64,000 nucleotides of DNA from Volucribacter psittacicida (GCF_004339025.1 NZ_SMFT01000002.1:648835-712834), one strand, 5' to 3'; positions 46,778-58,281 are shown, counted from the stretch's first letter. Numbers and translations: made by a program. The notes: generated from the sequence alone by a model not told the origin.

Positions 46778-47575
46778 ATGCATAATATCAGTGCTTGGGA
46801 TTTAGCTATCGCCTCTATTTTAGTTTGTATTAGTCTCTTTATTTCAACCCTACTGCGATTAGGATTAACCAAACAAATTATTATCGCTGCATTACGCACA
46901 GTGATCCAACTTAGTGCTATCGGTATGATTTTAAAATATATTTTTGCCACCGATGATCCTCAATGGATTATGGTTATTGTGCTTATTATGACCTTAGTGG
47001 CAGGTTTTTCCGCTGGCGGAAGAAGTCGTTATCATTATCAAGGCTTGCGTTATGATGCCTTATTGGCGGTTTGGTTAACATCTTGGTTAGTTGCCTGTAT
47101 CGGGTTATACCTTGTGTTACGCATTGAACCTTGGCATTCGCCACAATTTGTTATTCCTATTTTAGGTATGATTTTGGGCAATACCCTTAATGCTGTGGCA
47201 TTAACCTTTAACCGTATTACTCAAGCTCTTGCAGATCAACGTAGTAACATTGAAATGTATTTATCTTTAGGGGCAACCCCTTGGGAAGCCTTTCGTAGCC
47301 TTGCACGTCAATCAATTAGTGCGGGTATGTTGCCAACCATCAATAGTATGACAGTGGTCGGTATTGTTAGCCTACCCGGTATGATGACAGGACAAATCCT
47401 TGCAGGAGGTGATCCAGAACAAGCGGTACGTTATCAGATTATTGTGATGTTCTTTTTATGTGCTGCTGCAGCCTTAGGAAGTATGCTTGCGGTTTGGTTT
47501 ACCTTTAAACGCTTCTTTGATAAAAAAAGCTGTTTTTTATATCAGCGTTTAATAACAAAATCTCATCGTGAATGA
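46778..47575 (+). CDS. fetB: Iron-efflux permease FetB (YbbM)
   Basis: This 265-residue protein has six to seven membrane helices and the UPF0014 signature: RSRYHYQGLRYDALLAV, then ILGNTLNAVALTFNRI and SLPGMMTGQILAGGDPEQAVRYQI. It is the partner of FetA, with AAGGAAAG as Shine-Dalgarno sequence. Confidence 0.9.
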   Translation: MHNISAWDLAIASILVCISLFISTLLRLGLTKQIIIAALRTVIQLSAIGMILKYIFATDDPQWIMVIVLIMTLVAGFSAGGRSRYHYQGLRYDALLAVWLTSWLVACIGLYLVLRIEPWHSPQFVIPILGMILGNTLNAVALTFNRITQALADQRSNIEMYLSLGATPWEAFRSLARQSISAGMLPTINSMTVVGIVSLPGMMTGQILAGGDPEQAVRYQIIVMFFLCAAAALGSMLAVWFTFKRFFDKKSCFLYQRLITKSHRE

Positions 47576-47591
47576 TGCTAATTTAAGCGAT

Positions 47592-47618
47592 AAAAAGCAG
47601 TGTTTAACACTGCTTTTT
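47592..47618. terminator. Bidirectional terminator between fetB and mscL
   Basis: AAAAAGCAGTG (47592-47602), a 5-nt loop and CACTGCTTTTT (47608-47618) form a perfect 11-bp stem with T-runs in both directions. Both flanking genes converge on it. Confidence 0.9.
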
Positions 47619-47628
47619 TAGTCTGAAA

Positions 47629-48036
47629 TTAACTACGATTATCTTTTAATAAATCACGAATTTCGGTAAGTAATTTTTCTTCTGTGGACGGTTCTGCAGG
47701 TTTTTCTTCTTCTGCTGGTGTTTCACGTTTTAATTTATTTAAGGCTTTAATCATCATAAAGATAGCAAAAGCGATAATAATAAAGTCAAAAACTGTTTGG
47801 ATAAAGGCACCATAATTTAATGCTACCTCAGGGGTATCGCCCACAGCTTGTACTAATACGACTTTTAGGTCTTTAAAATCAACATTGTCTGTGAGTACCC
47901 CTAATACAGGCATAATCACGTCTGAAACTAATGAACTGACGATTTTACCGAATGCGCCACCAATGATCACACCCACTGCCATATCAACGACATTACCACG
48001 CATGGCAAATTCGCGGAATTCTTTAATAAAACTCAT
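47629..48036 (-). CDS. mscL: Large-conductance mechanosensitive channel
   Basis: This 135-residue protein (E. coli 136) has the N-terminal helix [31 protein letters not shown] in family form (quoted motif [17 protein letters not shown]), two membrane helices and a charged cytoplasmic tail. Emergency valve for osmotic downshock. It lies next to the trkA-rsmB-fmt-def group, as in E. coli. Confidence 0.97.
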   Translation of the reverse strand: MSFIKEFREFAMRGNVVDMAVGVIIGGAFGKIVSSLVSDVIMPVLGVLTDNVDFKDLKVVLVQAVGDTPEVALNYGAFIQTVFDFIIIAFAIFMMIKALNKLKRETPAEEEKPAEPSTEEKLLTEIRDLLKDNRS

Positions 48037-48118
48037 AAAATTTCCTCTAAAGTTAAATGATTGTTAAGTCCGGGCGTATTATAGAGGCTTTATGGGATAA
48101 GTACAGTAAAAGATAAGA

Positions 48119-48140
48119 TTATCGTTGTCCCAATTTAAAA
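48119..48140. repeat. Half copy of the Correia-like repeat
   Basis: TTATCGTTGTCCCAATTTAAAA is one end of the family with no partner end nearby (a 22-bp fragment). It lies between mscL and the trkA terminator. Confidence 0.5.
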
Positions 48141-48157
48141 TATTATGAAAAATAAAG

Positions 48158-48195
48158 AAAAAATAGACCGCACTTTGGTAGGCGGTCTTTTCTTT
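48158..48195. terminator. Terminator of the def-fmt-rsmB-trkA operon, containing an uptake signal
   Basis: AGACCGC (48165-48171), a 10-nt loop and GCGGTCT (48182-48188) form a 7-bp GC-rich stem with long T-runs on both strands. The left arm continues into the exact uptake signal ACCGCACTT. Confidence 0.8.
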
Positions 48196-49572
48196 TTAGA
48201 TAAAAAACACTGAAGGCTGGAATAATCTTTCAATCTCGTTGACATATTTTTTGTCGCTAAGATAGACAATAACGTGATCATTTTCTTCGATAATGACGTT
48301 TTTTCGTGCCATTATGACCTTATTTTGCCGTAAGATCGCACCAATCACTGCCCCAGTGGGTAATTTTAGTTCGCCAATGCTACGTCCAATCACATTTGAG
48401 GTATTGCTATTGCCATGGGCAATGGCTTCTAATGCTTCGGCAAAACCGTGGCGTAGGGAAGCGACTTTAACAATATCCCCTTTGCGCACGTGGCTTAATA
48501 AGGCGGAAATCGTGGCTTGTTGTGGCGAGATAGCAATATCAATAGTCCCACCTTGCACTAAATTAATATAAGCCATACGCTGAATAAGCACGATGACTTT
48601 TTTCGCCCCCAGTCGTTTTGCTAATAAAGCGGACATAATATTGGCTTCATCATCACTGGTAACCGCTATAAAAACATCAATATTTTCAATATGTTCTTCA
48701 AATAAAAGGCTTTGATCCGAAGGGTCGCCACAAAATACTAAGGTTTTGTCTAATTTCTCTGCCAGAAATGCGGCACGTTGTGGATTGCGTTCAATCACTT
48801 TAACATAACAATGATCTTCTAATTTCTTGGCTATGCCACTACCAATATTACCACCGCCTGCAATCATCATTTTTTTATAGGCTTTTTCTAAGCGTTGTAA
48901 TTGGCTCATAATGGCTTTGATATGCTCGGTGGCACAGATAAAGGTGATTTCATCGCCAGCTTCAATAATGGTTGAACCTTGCGGACGAATGGTTTTATCA
49001 TTGCGTAAAATGGATAAAATACGACAATCAATATGAGGTAAGTAATCTTTCATCGCTGAAATGGCGTTGCCAACTAAGGGGCCACCATAATAGGCTTTGA
49101 CTACCACGATACTAATGGCATTTTCCGCAAAATGAGCAACTTGCAATGCCCCCGGATAATCCACAAGTCGGACAATATCTTCGGTAACTAATTTTTCAGG
49201 GGAAATAACGTGATCGATCGGGATCACATCAGGCTGAAATAATTTATTTTTCTCACGAATATAATCGGCTTGGCGAATACGAGCAATTTTGGTGGGAATA
49301 TTGAATAAGGTATAAGCAATTTGACTGGCGATCATATTGGTTTCATCGGAATTGGTTACCGCCACTAATAAATCCGCATCGGAAGCACCAGCCTCACGCA
49401 AAATCGTTGGTGAGGATGCCATACCCATAACTACACGCAAGTCGTGCTTTTCTTGTAAATTGGTGAGGCGTTGTGGATTGTTATCTACCAAGGTAATATC
49501 GTTGTCTTCGCTCACTAAATTTTCAGCTAGGGTTGTGCCGACTTGACCCGCTCCGAGAATAATGATCTTCAT
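48196..49572 (-). CDS. trkA: Trk potassium uptake NAD-binding protein TrkA
   Basis: This 458-residue cytoplasmic protein, the same length as E. coli TrkA, has two RCK modules, each with an NAD-binding Rossmann motif ([13 protein letters not shown] near 7-19 and [14 protein letters not shown] near 239-252) followed by a TrkA-C domain. It gates the TrkH/TrkG potassium channel. It starts 12 bp after rsmB. Confidence 0.97.
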   Translation of the reverse strand: MKIIILGAGQVGTTLAENLVSEDNDITLVDNNPQRLTNLQEKHDLRVVMGMASSPTILREAGASDADLLVAVTNSDETNMIASQIAYTLFNIPTKIARIRQADYIREKNKLFQPDVIPIDHVISPEKLVTEDIVRLVDYPGALQVAHFAENAISIVVVKAYYGGPLVGNAISAMKDYLPHIDCRILSILRNDKTIRPQGSTIIEAGDEITFICATEHIKAIMSQLQRLEKAYKKMMIAGGGNIGSGIAKKLEDHCYVKVIERNPQRAAFLAEKLDKTLVFCGDPSDQSLLFEEHIENIDVFIAVTSDDEANIMSALLAKRLGAKKVIVLIQRMAYINLVQGGTIDIAISPQQATISALLSHVRKGDIVKVASLRHGFAEALEAIAHGNSNTSNVIGRSIGELKLPTGAVIGAILRQNKVIMARKNVIIEENDHVIVYLSDKKYVNEIERLFQPSVFFI

Positions 49573-49584
49573 AGTTTTACCTTG

Positions 49585-50901
49585 TTATCCTACCCGTTTG
49601 CGTAATTTTGCATAATAAAAGCCATCGCCCCCTTCCGCTTGAGGAATAAATTGAAAGCCAATTTGTTGGCTTGGAGTAAAGGGGAGAGGCATTAATTCTG
49701 CGTCTTGATGTTGTTGTAAAAACTGGCTAATTTGTTCTTCGTTTTCTTCGCTTAATAAGGAGCAAGTGGCATACAATAAAATGCCATTGGGTTTTAAGCG
49801 TTGCCATAAGGCATTAAGAATTTGTCGTTGTAGCTTGACTAAAGGTGCAATATCACTGGCTTGACGTAACCATTTTATATCAGGGTGGCGACGAATAACA
49901 CCTGTGGCAGAACAAGGGGCATCAAGTAAAATCCGATCGAATAAGGGTTTAGTTGCAGAAATTTGCTTAAACCAACTGTCAGGTTGGCTCGCATCGCCAC
50001 AAATAAGCTGTGCCTGTTGATGTAAACGCTCAAGATTTTGCTTTACACGAGCCAAGCGTTTTGGCTCTATATCCAAGGCGATTACCTGTGCCTGTGGTGC
50101 TAATTCTAAAATATGGGTGGTTTTGCCGCCAGGAGCAGCACAAGCGTCCAAAATAAACTCGCCATTTTCAGGGGCTAATAGCAAGCCTGCCCACTGGGTA
50201 TGAATATCTTGCACCGTTGCCCAACCCTCCGCAAAGTGTGGGAGATGATTGACCGCCAACGGCGTGGCAAGCCGTAAGGCTTGTGGGTGTTCGCCAGCAT
50301 AACTGGGTTCAGTCAATAATTTCTGGTAACCAGTAACATCGCTATATTGCGGATTAATGCGTAACCACATAGGCGGTTTTTGATTATTGGCATCAATAAT
50401 CTCACGCCAGTTTGGATAACGTTGTTTTAGTTTATTGACTAGCCATTCTGGGTGCAATGTTTGCCAATGTTTATCCACTTGTGCAAGAATTTCGGATTGT
50501 TCACGCAAAAAACGGCGTAACACACCATTAAGTAACGCCCGAAAATGGGTAATGTTGAGGGCTTTACTGACATTAACGGTTTCGCCCACAGCGGCGTGCA
50601 TAGGAATACGGGTGTATAAAATCTGATAAAGCCCCACCAATAATAAACAATGCACGATTCGTGTTTTATTTTTTAAAGGTTTTTGCACTAAATGCTGAAC
50701 AATTTGCTCTAAACGTGGCAGAACACGGCAAATGCCAAAAGTCATTTCCTGTAATAAAGGTAAATCTATGGCTTTTACCTTTGTTTGATAATCTGGCAAT
50801 AAGGTAGATAAAGATTGTCCCTTATCCAACAGGTGCAACATCATTTCAGCGGCAGCAGCACGCACAGGAAGTGCGGTGGATTTTGACGAAATTTTTTTCA
50901 T
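49585..50901 (-). CDS. rsmB: 16S rRNA (cytosine967-C5)-methyltransferase RsmB
   Basis: This 438-residue enzyme has an N-terminal NusB-like RNA-binding domain (about 1-140) and a SAM methyltransferase domain with [17 protein letters not shown] (about 255-271), the [18 protein letters not shown] motif and the second cysteine motif [12 protein letters not shown]. One of these cysteines forms the covalent bond to C967. The start codon overlaps the fmt stop by one base. An uptake signal lies near the 5' end. Confidence 0.96.
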   Translation of the reverse strand: MKKISSKSTALPVRAAAAEMMLHLLDKGQSLSTLLPDYQTKVKAIDLPLLQEMTFGICRVLPRLEQIVQHLVQKPLKNKTRIVHCLLLVGLYQILYTRIPMHAAVGETVNVSKALNITHFRALLNGVLRRFLREQSEILAQVDKHWQTLHPEWLVNKLKQRYPNWREIIDANNQKPPMWLRINPQYSDVTGYQKLLTEPSYAGEHPQALRLATPLAVNHLPHFAEGWATVQDIHTQWAGLLLAPENGEFILDACAAPGGKTTHILELAPQAQVIALDIEPKRLARVKQNLERLHQQAQLICGDASQPDSWFKQISATKPLFDRILLDAPCSATGVIRRHPDIKWLRQASDIAPLVKLQRQILNALWQRLKPNGILLYATCSLLSEENEEQISQFLQQHQDAELMPLPFTPSQQIGFQFIPQAEGGDGFYYAKLRKRVG

Positions 50902-51857
50902 TAACTTAATACCTTACCCACATTAAACCAATCCGCACGCCCATTTAACAAATCCGCTACTGACATCGGCTTTTTGCCAGCAGGTTGCAGTTGTTGGATA
51001 TTTAATACCCCATCAACGGTGGCAATTTGAATACCTTGCTTATCTGCTTGCACAATCGTGCCTGCGGGTTGATCACAATGAGGAAGAACCGTTGCTTGAT
51101 AGACCTTTAAGGTTTGAGGATTACTCTGAGCATCTTCCGTATGAAAATAACTCATAGGCCAAGGGTTAAAGGCACGAATACAACGCTCAAGCTGTTGAGC
51201 GGGCAAATGCCAATCCAATTTAGCCTCTGTTTTGCTTAATTTTTCCGCATAACTGGCTTGATTACCCTGTTGAGGTTGAGGGATAAATCGGTTTTGCCCA
51301 AGTTGATCTAGCACCTCAATTAACGCTGGTGGCGCCAGTTTAGCCAGCTTGTCGTATAAAGAGGCAGAAGTCTCATCAGCATTAATGGAACAACTGACTT
51401 TATGTAGCATATCGCCAGTATCTAAGCCCTCGTTCATTTGCATAATGGTTACCCCAGTTTGAGGATCGCCAGCCCAAATTGCTCGCTGAATAGGGGCGGC
51501 ACCTCGCCATTTTGGCAATAACGAACCATGCACATTTAAACAACCAAAAGGAAACATTTGCAAGACTGCAGGAGGCAAAATTAAACCATAGGCTACCACC
51601 ACCATCACATCCGCTTGCAAGCGAGCAAGTTCTGCTTGGGCATCAGCGTGGCGCAAAGATTTCGGTTGATAAACAGGTAATTGATATTGTTGCGCCAATG
51701 TTTTTACCGCACTGGCTTGCAGTTTCTTACCACGTCCAGCAGGCTTATCAGGTTGGGTATAAACTGCGACAATATGATGAGAAGTATTTAATAAGGCTTG
51801 TAAATGTTGAGCGGCAAAATCAGGCGTGCCAGCAAAGATAATTTTTAATGGTTTCAT
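50901..51857 (-). CDS. fmt: Methionyl-tRNA formyltransferase
   Basis: This 318-residue enzyme formylates initiator Met-tRNA using 10-formyl-THF. The motifs are [15 protein letters not shown] at the start, the formyl-THF site [20 protein letters not shown] (about 107-126) with catalytic N and H, and the C-terminal OB-like domain. It normally pairs with def, which here lies 144 bp upstream, separated by a Correia-like repeat. Confidence 0.97.
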   Translation of the reverse strand: MKPLKIIFAGTPDFAAQHLQALLNTSHHIVAVYTQPDKPAGRGKKLQASAVKTLAQQYQLPVYQPKSLRHADAQAELARLQADVMVVVAYGLILPPAVLQMFPFGCLNVHGSLLPKWRGAAPIQRAIWAGDPQTGVTIMQMNEGLDTGDMLHKVSCSINADETSASLYDKLAKLAPPALIEVLDQLGQNRFIPQPQQGNQASYAEKLSKTEAKLDWHLPAQQLERCIRAFNPWPMSYFHTEDAQSNPQTLKVYQATVLPHCDQPAGTIVQADKQGIQIATVDGVLNIQQLQPAGKKPMSVADLLNGRADWFNVGKVLS

Positions 51858-51890
51858 ATGTAATACCTAAAGTGCTACGTTATGGAGAAA

Positions 51891-51956
51891 TATCATCGTC
51901 CCACTTTAAAATAATACAGCGTTGGTACGCCATATTTTTCAAATCAAAACGACTAA
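51891..51956. repeat. Correia-like repeat, short copy between fmt and def
   Basis: TATCATCGTCCCACTTTAAA begins the element and AAATCAAAACGACTA ends it; the core retains ATACAGCGTTGGTACG. About 66 bp. It lies inside what is normally a tight def-fmt operon. Confidence 0.65.
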
Positions 51957-52001
51957 CTTTGGAAAACCCAAAGATTTCCCAAAGTGCGGTATGTTTTTAC
52001 T

Positions 52002-52514
52002 TTATTTTTGGCGACTTAATTGTTTTTTCAATTTCAGCATTTTCTCTTTAATCCGTTGCCGTTTTAGGGGCGACAAATAATCAATAAACAACACACCATT
52101 AAGGTGATCGATTTCGTGCTGAATACAAATGGCTAATAAATCTTCCGCCTCAAGGGTAAATGGCTTACCATTGCGATCTAACGCGGTTACCGTTACTTTT
52201 TGCTTACGCGGGACTAAACCACGAAAACCAGGGATTGACAAACAGCCTTCTTCAATCCCTGTTTCGCCCGAGCTTGCCACAATTTCTGGATTAATTAACA
52301 CTAACTGTTGCGTTTTATCGCCCTCAAGATCAATGGTAATAATCCGCTGTTGAACTGCCACTTGTGGGGCAGCCAAACCAATGCCCTCTTGTTCATACAT
52401 AGTATCAAACATATTATCCACAATGGCTCGCACTTCATCATTAACCTCAGCCACAGGCTTTGCCACCGCTCGCAACCCCTCATCAGGGTAAAGCACCACA
52501 TCTAATATACTCAT
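52002..52514 (-). CDS. def: Peptide deformylase
   Basis: This 170-residue Fe/Zn metalloprotease removes the N-formyl group from new proteins. Its three motifs are GIGLAAPQV (about 44-52), EGCLSIPGF (about 89-97, metal-binding Cys) and QHEIDHLNG (about 132-140, metal-binding histidines and catalytic Glu). The length matches E. coli (169). It is the first gene of the def-fmt-rsmB-trkA group. Confidence 0.97.
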   Translation of the reverse strand: MSILDVVLYPDEGLRAVAKPVAEVNDEVRAIVDNMFDTMYEQEGIGLAAPQVAVQQRIITIDLEGDKTQQLVLINPEIVASSGETGIEEGCLSIPGFRGLVPRKQKVTVTALDRNGKPFTLEAEDLLAICIQHEIDHLNGVLFIDYLSPLKRQRIKEKMLKLKKQLSRQK

Positions 52515-52714
52515 AATAATCCTTGTTATCTTGTTGATAAAATTCGTTCGATTATTCTACTTTATTTTTATTTTGTTGCCTAACAAATTGCGAGGTTATA
52601 GGGGATAAATGGGAGAATATAGGCAGTATTAATGGATTATAAAGGAATATATATTATTTTCACTTAGGATCTTTATAATGTAGTTTACAATAATAAAACA
52701 CAACCCCAAATATT

Positions 52715-53395
52715 ATGCGTATTTTATTAATTGAAGATGATGAAATGATTGCCACTGTGGTGGTGGAAAGTTTAAAAGATTTTGGTTATGCGGTGGACTG
52801 GGTTAAAGACGGTAAACAGGCGGAGCGAGCTTGGTTGGATTTAGTTTATGATATGGTTTTGTTGGATTTAGGCTTGCCGCAGCAAGATGGTTTGCAGGTG
52901 TTAAATAAGGTTAGGCAGGCACGCAATGATACTCCTGTTATCATTATTACCGCTCGTGATGATATACAAAGTCGTTTAGCTGGTTTGGACGGTGGGGCTG
53001 ATGATTATTTGATTAAGCCCTTTGATTTAGCCGAATTGCAGGCACGTATGCGGGCAATTTTACGCCGTCATCATCAACAAACACAACCCAATCCCACGAA
53101 CGGCGAGCTTACCCTTGATCCTCAAACCTATCAAGTTTATATTCATCAGCAAAATGAAACTATCTCTCTGACTAATAAAGAATTTTTGATTTTACAAGCC
53201 TTGGTGTTGCGAGCGGGTAAAATTTTTTCTCGAGCAGAATTGGAGGATAAACTCTATGGTTGGGGCGAGGAAGTGGAAAGTAATGCGGTGGATTTTTTGA
53301 TCTATGGTTTGCGTAAGAAAATTGGTAAGCAACACATTAAAAATGTTCGTGGCGTAGGTTGGTTAGTCAATAAGGCACAAGGGGAAAACCGATGA
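52715..53395 (+). CDS. OmpR-family response regulator, PmrA/QseB-like
   Basis: This 226-residue regulator has a receiver domain (about 1-115; phosphorylation site D51 in MVLLDLGLP, acidic pocket E8/D9/D10, K101 region LIKPF) and a C-terminal winged helix (about 130-222). Closest recognisable group: PmrA/BasR/QseB. The context with a kinase, an EptA-type enzyme and DgkA favours a PmrA-like role in lipid A modification. The kinase gene overlaps its end by 4 bp (ATGA). Confidence 0.9.
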   Translation: MRILLIEDDEMIATVVVESLKDFGYAVDWVKDGKQAERAWLDLVYDMVLLDLGLPQQDGLQVLNKVRQARNDTPVIIITARDDIQSRLAGLDGGADDYLIKPFDLAELQARMRAILRRHHQQTQPNPTNGELTLDPQTYQVYIHQQNETISLTNKEFLILQALVLRAGKIFSRAELEDKLYGWGEEVESNAVDFLIYGLRKKIGKQHIKNVRGVGWLVNKAQGENR

Positions 53396-54696
53396 AAAAT
53401 TCCATTAAAAACCAATTAAGCGTGGCGATTATCAGTTTGTTATTGCTCACTTGTGGCGTGAATACTCTGGTCAATTTTTATGATGTTTTGCAGGAAACTC
53501 TTGAGTTACAAGATAAAACTTTAAAAGAGGTCGCTTATTATCTTGATCCACAAGTGAATGTGTATGCCGATAAAAACTTGTCAAATGCTCAATCAGAGCT
53601 TTATATTGAAACTTCAGCCACTCCGCCAGCTAAGCGATTATTGGATATTACGGCTCAACAAGCCTCAGGATTTTACGATTTTCAGCATAATGACGACAGT
53701 TATCGCTATTATTTAAATGTGAGCGAGCGGGGCTATGTGGTGGTAATGCAAAATAATGCTTATCGTATTGCCTTGGCGGTTGATGTGGCATTGGATAATG
53801 TTGTGCCATTTTTATTGCTTATACCCTTGCTGACAGGGGCGATTATTTGGTTGATTAAACGAAAAATGGGGCAGGTTAGTCAATTAGCTGAACAAATTAG
53901 CCAGCGACAAGGTTTAGATTTAACCCCCATTGCAAAGGACAATATTCCTGATGAAATTCAAGGGTTTATTTATTCTATTAATCAATTATTTCAGCGAACG
54001 GAACGATTAGTTCATCAGCAACAACGTTTTATTGCGGACGCTTCTCACGAAATGCGTACGCCGATGACCGCTTTATCTTTACAAGCGGAACGGTTAAGCC
54101 AACAGGCGTTACCAGCAAACTTGGTAAAGCCTATTCAGCAATTACAACAAGGTATTCAGCGTAATCGCCATTTAATTGAACAGCTATTAACCTTAGCTAA
54201 AGTTCAGCTTGATGGGCATAAGGTAGCGGAAAGTGCGGTGGATTGTCAGCAATTATTTAAGCAGGTAATTGAAACCCTTTTGCCTCTCGCCCAACAAAAA
54301 GAGCAGGACTTAGGGGTAGCGGGGCAAGCAAATTGGCGTATTTATGCCAATGAAACCGAGTTATTTACCTTGTTAAAAACCTTGACAGACAATGCGTTAC
54401 GCTATACTCCAAAGGGAAGTCAAATTGATCTTGGCGGTTATCTTGAGGGGGAAAATATGGTGTTTTTTGTGGAGGATAATGGCGAAGGTATTGCTCCCGC
54501 AGAGCGTGAGCGGGTACTTGAGCCTTTTTATCGTGTATTGGGGACACAACAGCAAGGTTCAGGATTGGGGCTTGCCATTGCGCAATCTATTGTTCAACGT
54601 TACGGCGGTCAGCTATTGTTATTGGACAGCCAGCAATTTTCTTCAGGTTTATTGGTGAAAATTGTATTGCCCAAGAATATTGCTTCCTCAATTTAA
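53392..54696 (+). CDS. Sensor histidine kinase, PmrB/QseC-like
   Basis: This 434-residue membrane kinase has two transmembrane helices (about 10-30 and 135-155), a periplasmic sensor between them, a HisKA domain with the H-box FIADASHEMRTPMTALSLQ (phosphorylated His near 219) and an ATPase domain with the N-box LTDNALRYTPKGS, then DNGEGIAP and GSGLGLAIAQSI. It is the partner of the overlapping response regulator. Ligand unknown; cationic peptides, acid or iron are typical for the PmrB group. Confidence 0.9.
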   Translation: MKNSIKNQLSVAIISLLLLTCGVNTLVNFYDVLQETLELQDKTLKEVAYYLDPQVNVYADKNLSNAQSELYIETSATPPAKRLLDITAQQASGFYDFQHNDDSYRYYLNVSERGYVVVMQNNAYRIALAVDVALDNVVPFLLLIPLLTGAIIWLIKRKMGQVSQLAEQISQRQGLDLTPIAKDNIPDEIQGFIYSINQLFQRTERLVHQQQRFIADASHEMRTPMTALSLQAERLSQQALPANLVKPIQQLQQGIQRNRHLIEQLLTLAKVQLDGHKVAESAVDCQQLFKQVIETLLPLAQQKEQDLGVAGQANWRIYANETELFTLLKTLTDNALRYTPKGSQIDLGGYLEGENMVFFVEDNGEGIAPAERERVLEPFYRVLGTQQQGSGLGLAIAQSIVQRYGGQLLLLDSQQFSSGLLVKIVLPKNIASSI

Positions 54697-54706
54697 CGTA
54701 AGTTTG

Positions 54707-54723
54707 CTAATTCTTAGCTAATT
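54707..54723 (+). promoter_or_regulatory. Candidate response-regulator site before eptA
   Basis: A direct repeat CTAATT-N5-CTAATT (54707-54712 and 54718-54723) has the 11-bp period expected for an OmpR/PhoB-type dimer and resembles the PmrA box layout of two hexamers 5 bp apart. It lies 49 bp before the eptA start. Confidence 0.45.
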
Positions 54724-54739
54724 TTTCCCCCTTAAACTC

Positions 54740-54769
54740 GGCTACCTAATGATTCAATAAGAGGTAGCC
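54740..54769 (+). promoter_or_regulatory. Hairpin enclosing the eptA ribosome-binding site
   Basis: GGCTACCT (54740-54747) pairs perfectly with AGGTAGCC (54762-54769) across a 14-nt loop, and the eptA start is at 54772. The only good Shine-Dalgarno sequence, GAGG (54761-54764), lies in the right arm and would be hidden. It could limit translation or attenuate transcription (a short T-run follows). Confidence 0.5.
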
Positions 54770-54771
54770 TT

Positions 54772-56406
54772 ATGTTTTTACGCAAACTCGGCAAGATTTC
54801 TTTGTCGTCAAGCTGTTTATTGGCATTGGTGGCAGGCTATTTTGCCTTGGTATTAAATTATCCGTTTTATCGTCAATTATTGACGATTCACCCCTTTACT
54901 GGTTCATCAGCAGATTATTTTTTGTTGACGGTGCCACTTTTTGTGTTTTTAGTGTTAAACGCTGTTTTTCAACTGATCGCCTTACCTTGGTTACATCGTA
55001 TTCTTATTCCAACTTTGCTCGTGTTGAGTGCGATGGTGAGTTATCACGAAATTTTTTACGGTATCTATTTTGATAAGGAGATGTTAGATAATGTGTTGCA
55101 AACTCATACAAGTGAAGCCCTGCATTTGATCACTTTACCCTATATTTTATGGGTAATCGTGATAGGGATTGTACCTGCGGTGTTGTATTGTTTGGTCAAA
55201 GTGCGTTATTCCCGTTGGTGGATTGAAATCAGTAAACGTATTGGTTTGGTGTTAGTGTCGGTATTGTTGATAGGTTTAATTGGTAAAGGGTTTTATCAAG
55301 ATTATGCCTCTATTGTGAGAAATAATAAACCTATTGTGCATTTAATTTTGCCGTCCAATATTATTGGCACAAGCGTGAAAAAAATCAAAAGTGAATACAA
55401 TGCCAATCGAGAGTTTATTCAGCTAGGTTTAAATGCTAAACAGGCTAAGCCTGATCATTTTCGTCATGTGACTATTGTGGTGATGGGCGAAACCACCAGA
55501 GCGCAAAACTGGGGACTAAATGGCTATGCCCGCCAAACTACACCCCTCTTAGCCAAACGACAAGATATTGTGAACTTTACCGATGTCTCTAGTTGTGGCA
55601 CTTCTACTGCCTATTCTGTGCCTTGTTTATTTTCCCATTTACCGCAAAAAAGTTTTAATAATAATCAAGCACCTTACCAAGATAATCTATTAGATATTCT
55701 GCAACGGGCTGGGGTAAAAGTGACTTGGCTTGATAATGATGCAGGTTGCAAAGGCGTCTGTAATCGGATAGAAAATCAGGATATGACCGCTTTAAACTTG
55801 GCAAAATATTGTAAAAACGGCGAATGTCTTGATGAAATTTTGTTTGAAGATTTGGATAACATTTTACAACAAAGCCAACAAGACAGCTTAATTGTGTTGC
55901 ATACAATGGGTAGCCACGGACCGACCTATTACCAACGTTATCCGCAACAATATCGCCAATTTACACCCACTTGCGATACCAATGAAATTAACCAATGTAG
56001 CGACCAACAGTTAGTCAATACCTACGATAATACCATTTTGTATGTGGATTATATTGTGAATAAAGCCATTGATTATCTCGCTCAACAACCTGAATGGGAA
56101 AGTAACCTAATCTATTTATCGGATCATGGCGAGTCCTTAGGCGAAAATGGCTTATATCTACATTCCGCCCCTTATGCCATTGCGCCAGAACAACAAACGA
56201 AAGTGCCAATGGTAATGTGGTTTTCGGAGAAATGGCGAGCGAATGAAAAGCTCTCTCTTGATTGCTTACAACAGCTTGCACAAAGCCAATCTTTCTCTCA
56301 CGATAACTTTTTCCATACAGTATTCGGTTTATTGGATATGGATCTCTCCCTTGATTTGTATCAACCTCAGCTAGATATCGTGGCACAATGTAAACATAAG
56401 GATTAA
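54772..56406 (+). CDS. eptA: Phosphoethanolamine transferase (EptA family)
   Basis: This 544-residue inner-membrane enzyme has five N-terminal helices (about residues 10-180) and a periplasmic sulfatase-fold domain with the metal and nucleophile motif VMGETTRAQNWGLNGY (Thr nucleophile, about 236-250), disulphide cysteines (CGTSTAYSVPC and others) and the metal-binding end YLSDHGESLG with HSAPYAIAP. It transfers phosphoethanolamine from PE to lipid A, lowering affinity for polymyxin-type peptides. It directly follows a PmrAB-like pair and precedes dgkA, which can recycle its diacylglycerol product. Confidence 0.92.
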   Translation: MFLRKLGKISLSSSCLLALVAGYFALVLNYPFYRQLLTIHPFTGSSADYFLLTVPLFVFLVLNAVFQLIALPWLHRILIPTLLVLSAMVSYHEIFYGIYFDKEMLDNVLQTHTSEALHLITLPYILWVIVIGIVPAVLYCLVKVRYSRWWIEISKRIGLVLVSVLLIGLIGKGFYQDYASIVRNNKPIVHLILPSNIIGTSVKKIKSEYNANREFIQLGLNAKQAKPDHFRHVTIVVMGETTRAQNWGLNGYARQTTPLLAKRQDIVNFTDVSSCGTSTAYSVPCLFSHLPQKSFNNNQAPYQDNLLDILQRAGVKVTWLDNDAGCKGVCNRIENQDMTALNLAKYCKNGECLDEILFEDLDNILQQSQQDSLIVLHTMGSHGPTYYQRYPQQYRQFTPTCDTNEINQCSDQQLVNTYDNTILYVDYIVNKAIDYLAQQPEWESNLIYLSDHGESLGENGLYLHSAPYAIAPEQQTKVPMVMWFSEKWRANEKLSLDCLQQLAQSQSFSHDNFFHTVFGLLDMDLSLDLYQPQLDIVAQCKHKD

Positions 56407-56408
56407 TA

Positions 56409-56765
56409 ATGAAAAAATACACAGGGTTAAAACATATTATAAAAGCCACAGGCTATTCATTCAGTGGATTAGGCTATGCTATCAAAGAAACGGCATTTCG
56501 CCATGAATTGTTACTTTGTTTGATCGGCATACCTTTGGCTTTTTATTGGGCAAAGGACAAAATTGAGCTGTTGCTCTTATTGAGTAGTTTATTGATGTTA
56601 TTAGTGGTAGAGCTAATAAATACCGCCATTGAAGCTACCGTTGATCGCATTGGCAAAGATTTTCACCCATTAGCTAAAAAGGCAAAAGATCTTGGCTCCG
56701 CAGCGGTATTTGTGAGTATGCTGATTTGTGCTATGGTGTGGTTAGTTATCGTCGTGCCAATTTAA
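56409..56765 (+). CDS. dgkA: Diacylglycerol kinase DgkA
   Basis: This 118-residue inner-membrane enzyme has three helices and the signature VVELINTAIEATVDRIGKDFHPLAKKAKDLGSAAV in family form (quoted: ELINTAIEATVDRI, KDLGSAAVF). It phosphorylates diacylglycerol to phosphatidic acid. The start lies 2 bp after eptA, so the two are coupled; DgkA returns the diacylglycerol released by EptA to phospholipid synthesis. The last codons and the stop lie in a Correia-like repeat (56748-56814), so the C-terminus has been rewritten by the element. Confidence 0.95.
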   Translation: MKKYTGLKHIIKATGYSFSGLGYAIKETAFRHELLLCLIGIPLAFYWAKDKIELLLLLSSLLMLLVVELINTAIEATVDRIGKDFHPLAKKAKDLGSAAVFVSMLICAMVWLVIVVPI

Positions 56766-56814
56766 ATAAGACAGCGTTGACACGCTTTGTCTTAGGTTAA
56801 TTGAAATGACTATA
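56748..56814. repeat. Correia-like repeat, copy overlapping the 3' end of dgkA
   Basis: It starts ATCGTCGTGCCAATTTAAA, has the core ACAGCGTTGACACGC and TTTGTCTTAG, and ends AATTGAAATGACTATA. Its first 18 bp encode the final residues and the stop of DgkA. Confidence 0.7.
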
Positions 56815-56912
56815 TTTTATGGGCTTATTCAAGACAAAATAAAATTTTGCCAAAACTGACCGCACTTTAATTTTATAAAAACGTTAGATTGAGATTAACC
56901 CCTTTGGTATTT

Positions 56913-58270
<1,358 letters not shown>

Positions 58271-58281
<11 letters not shown>

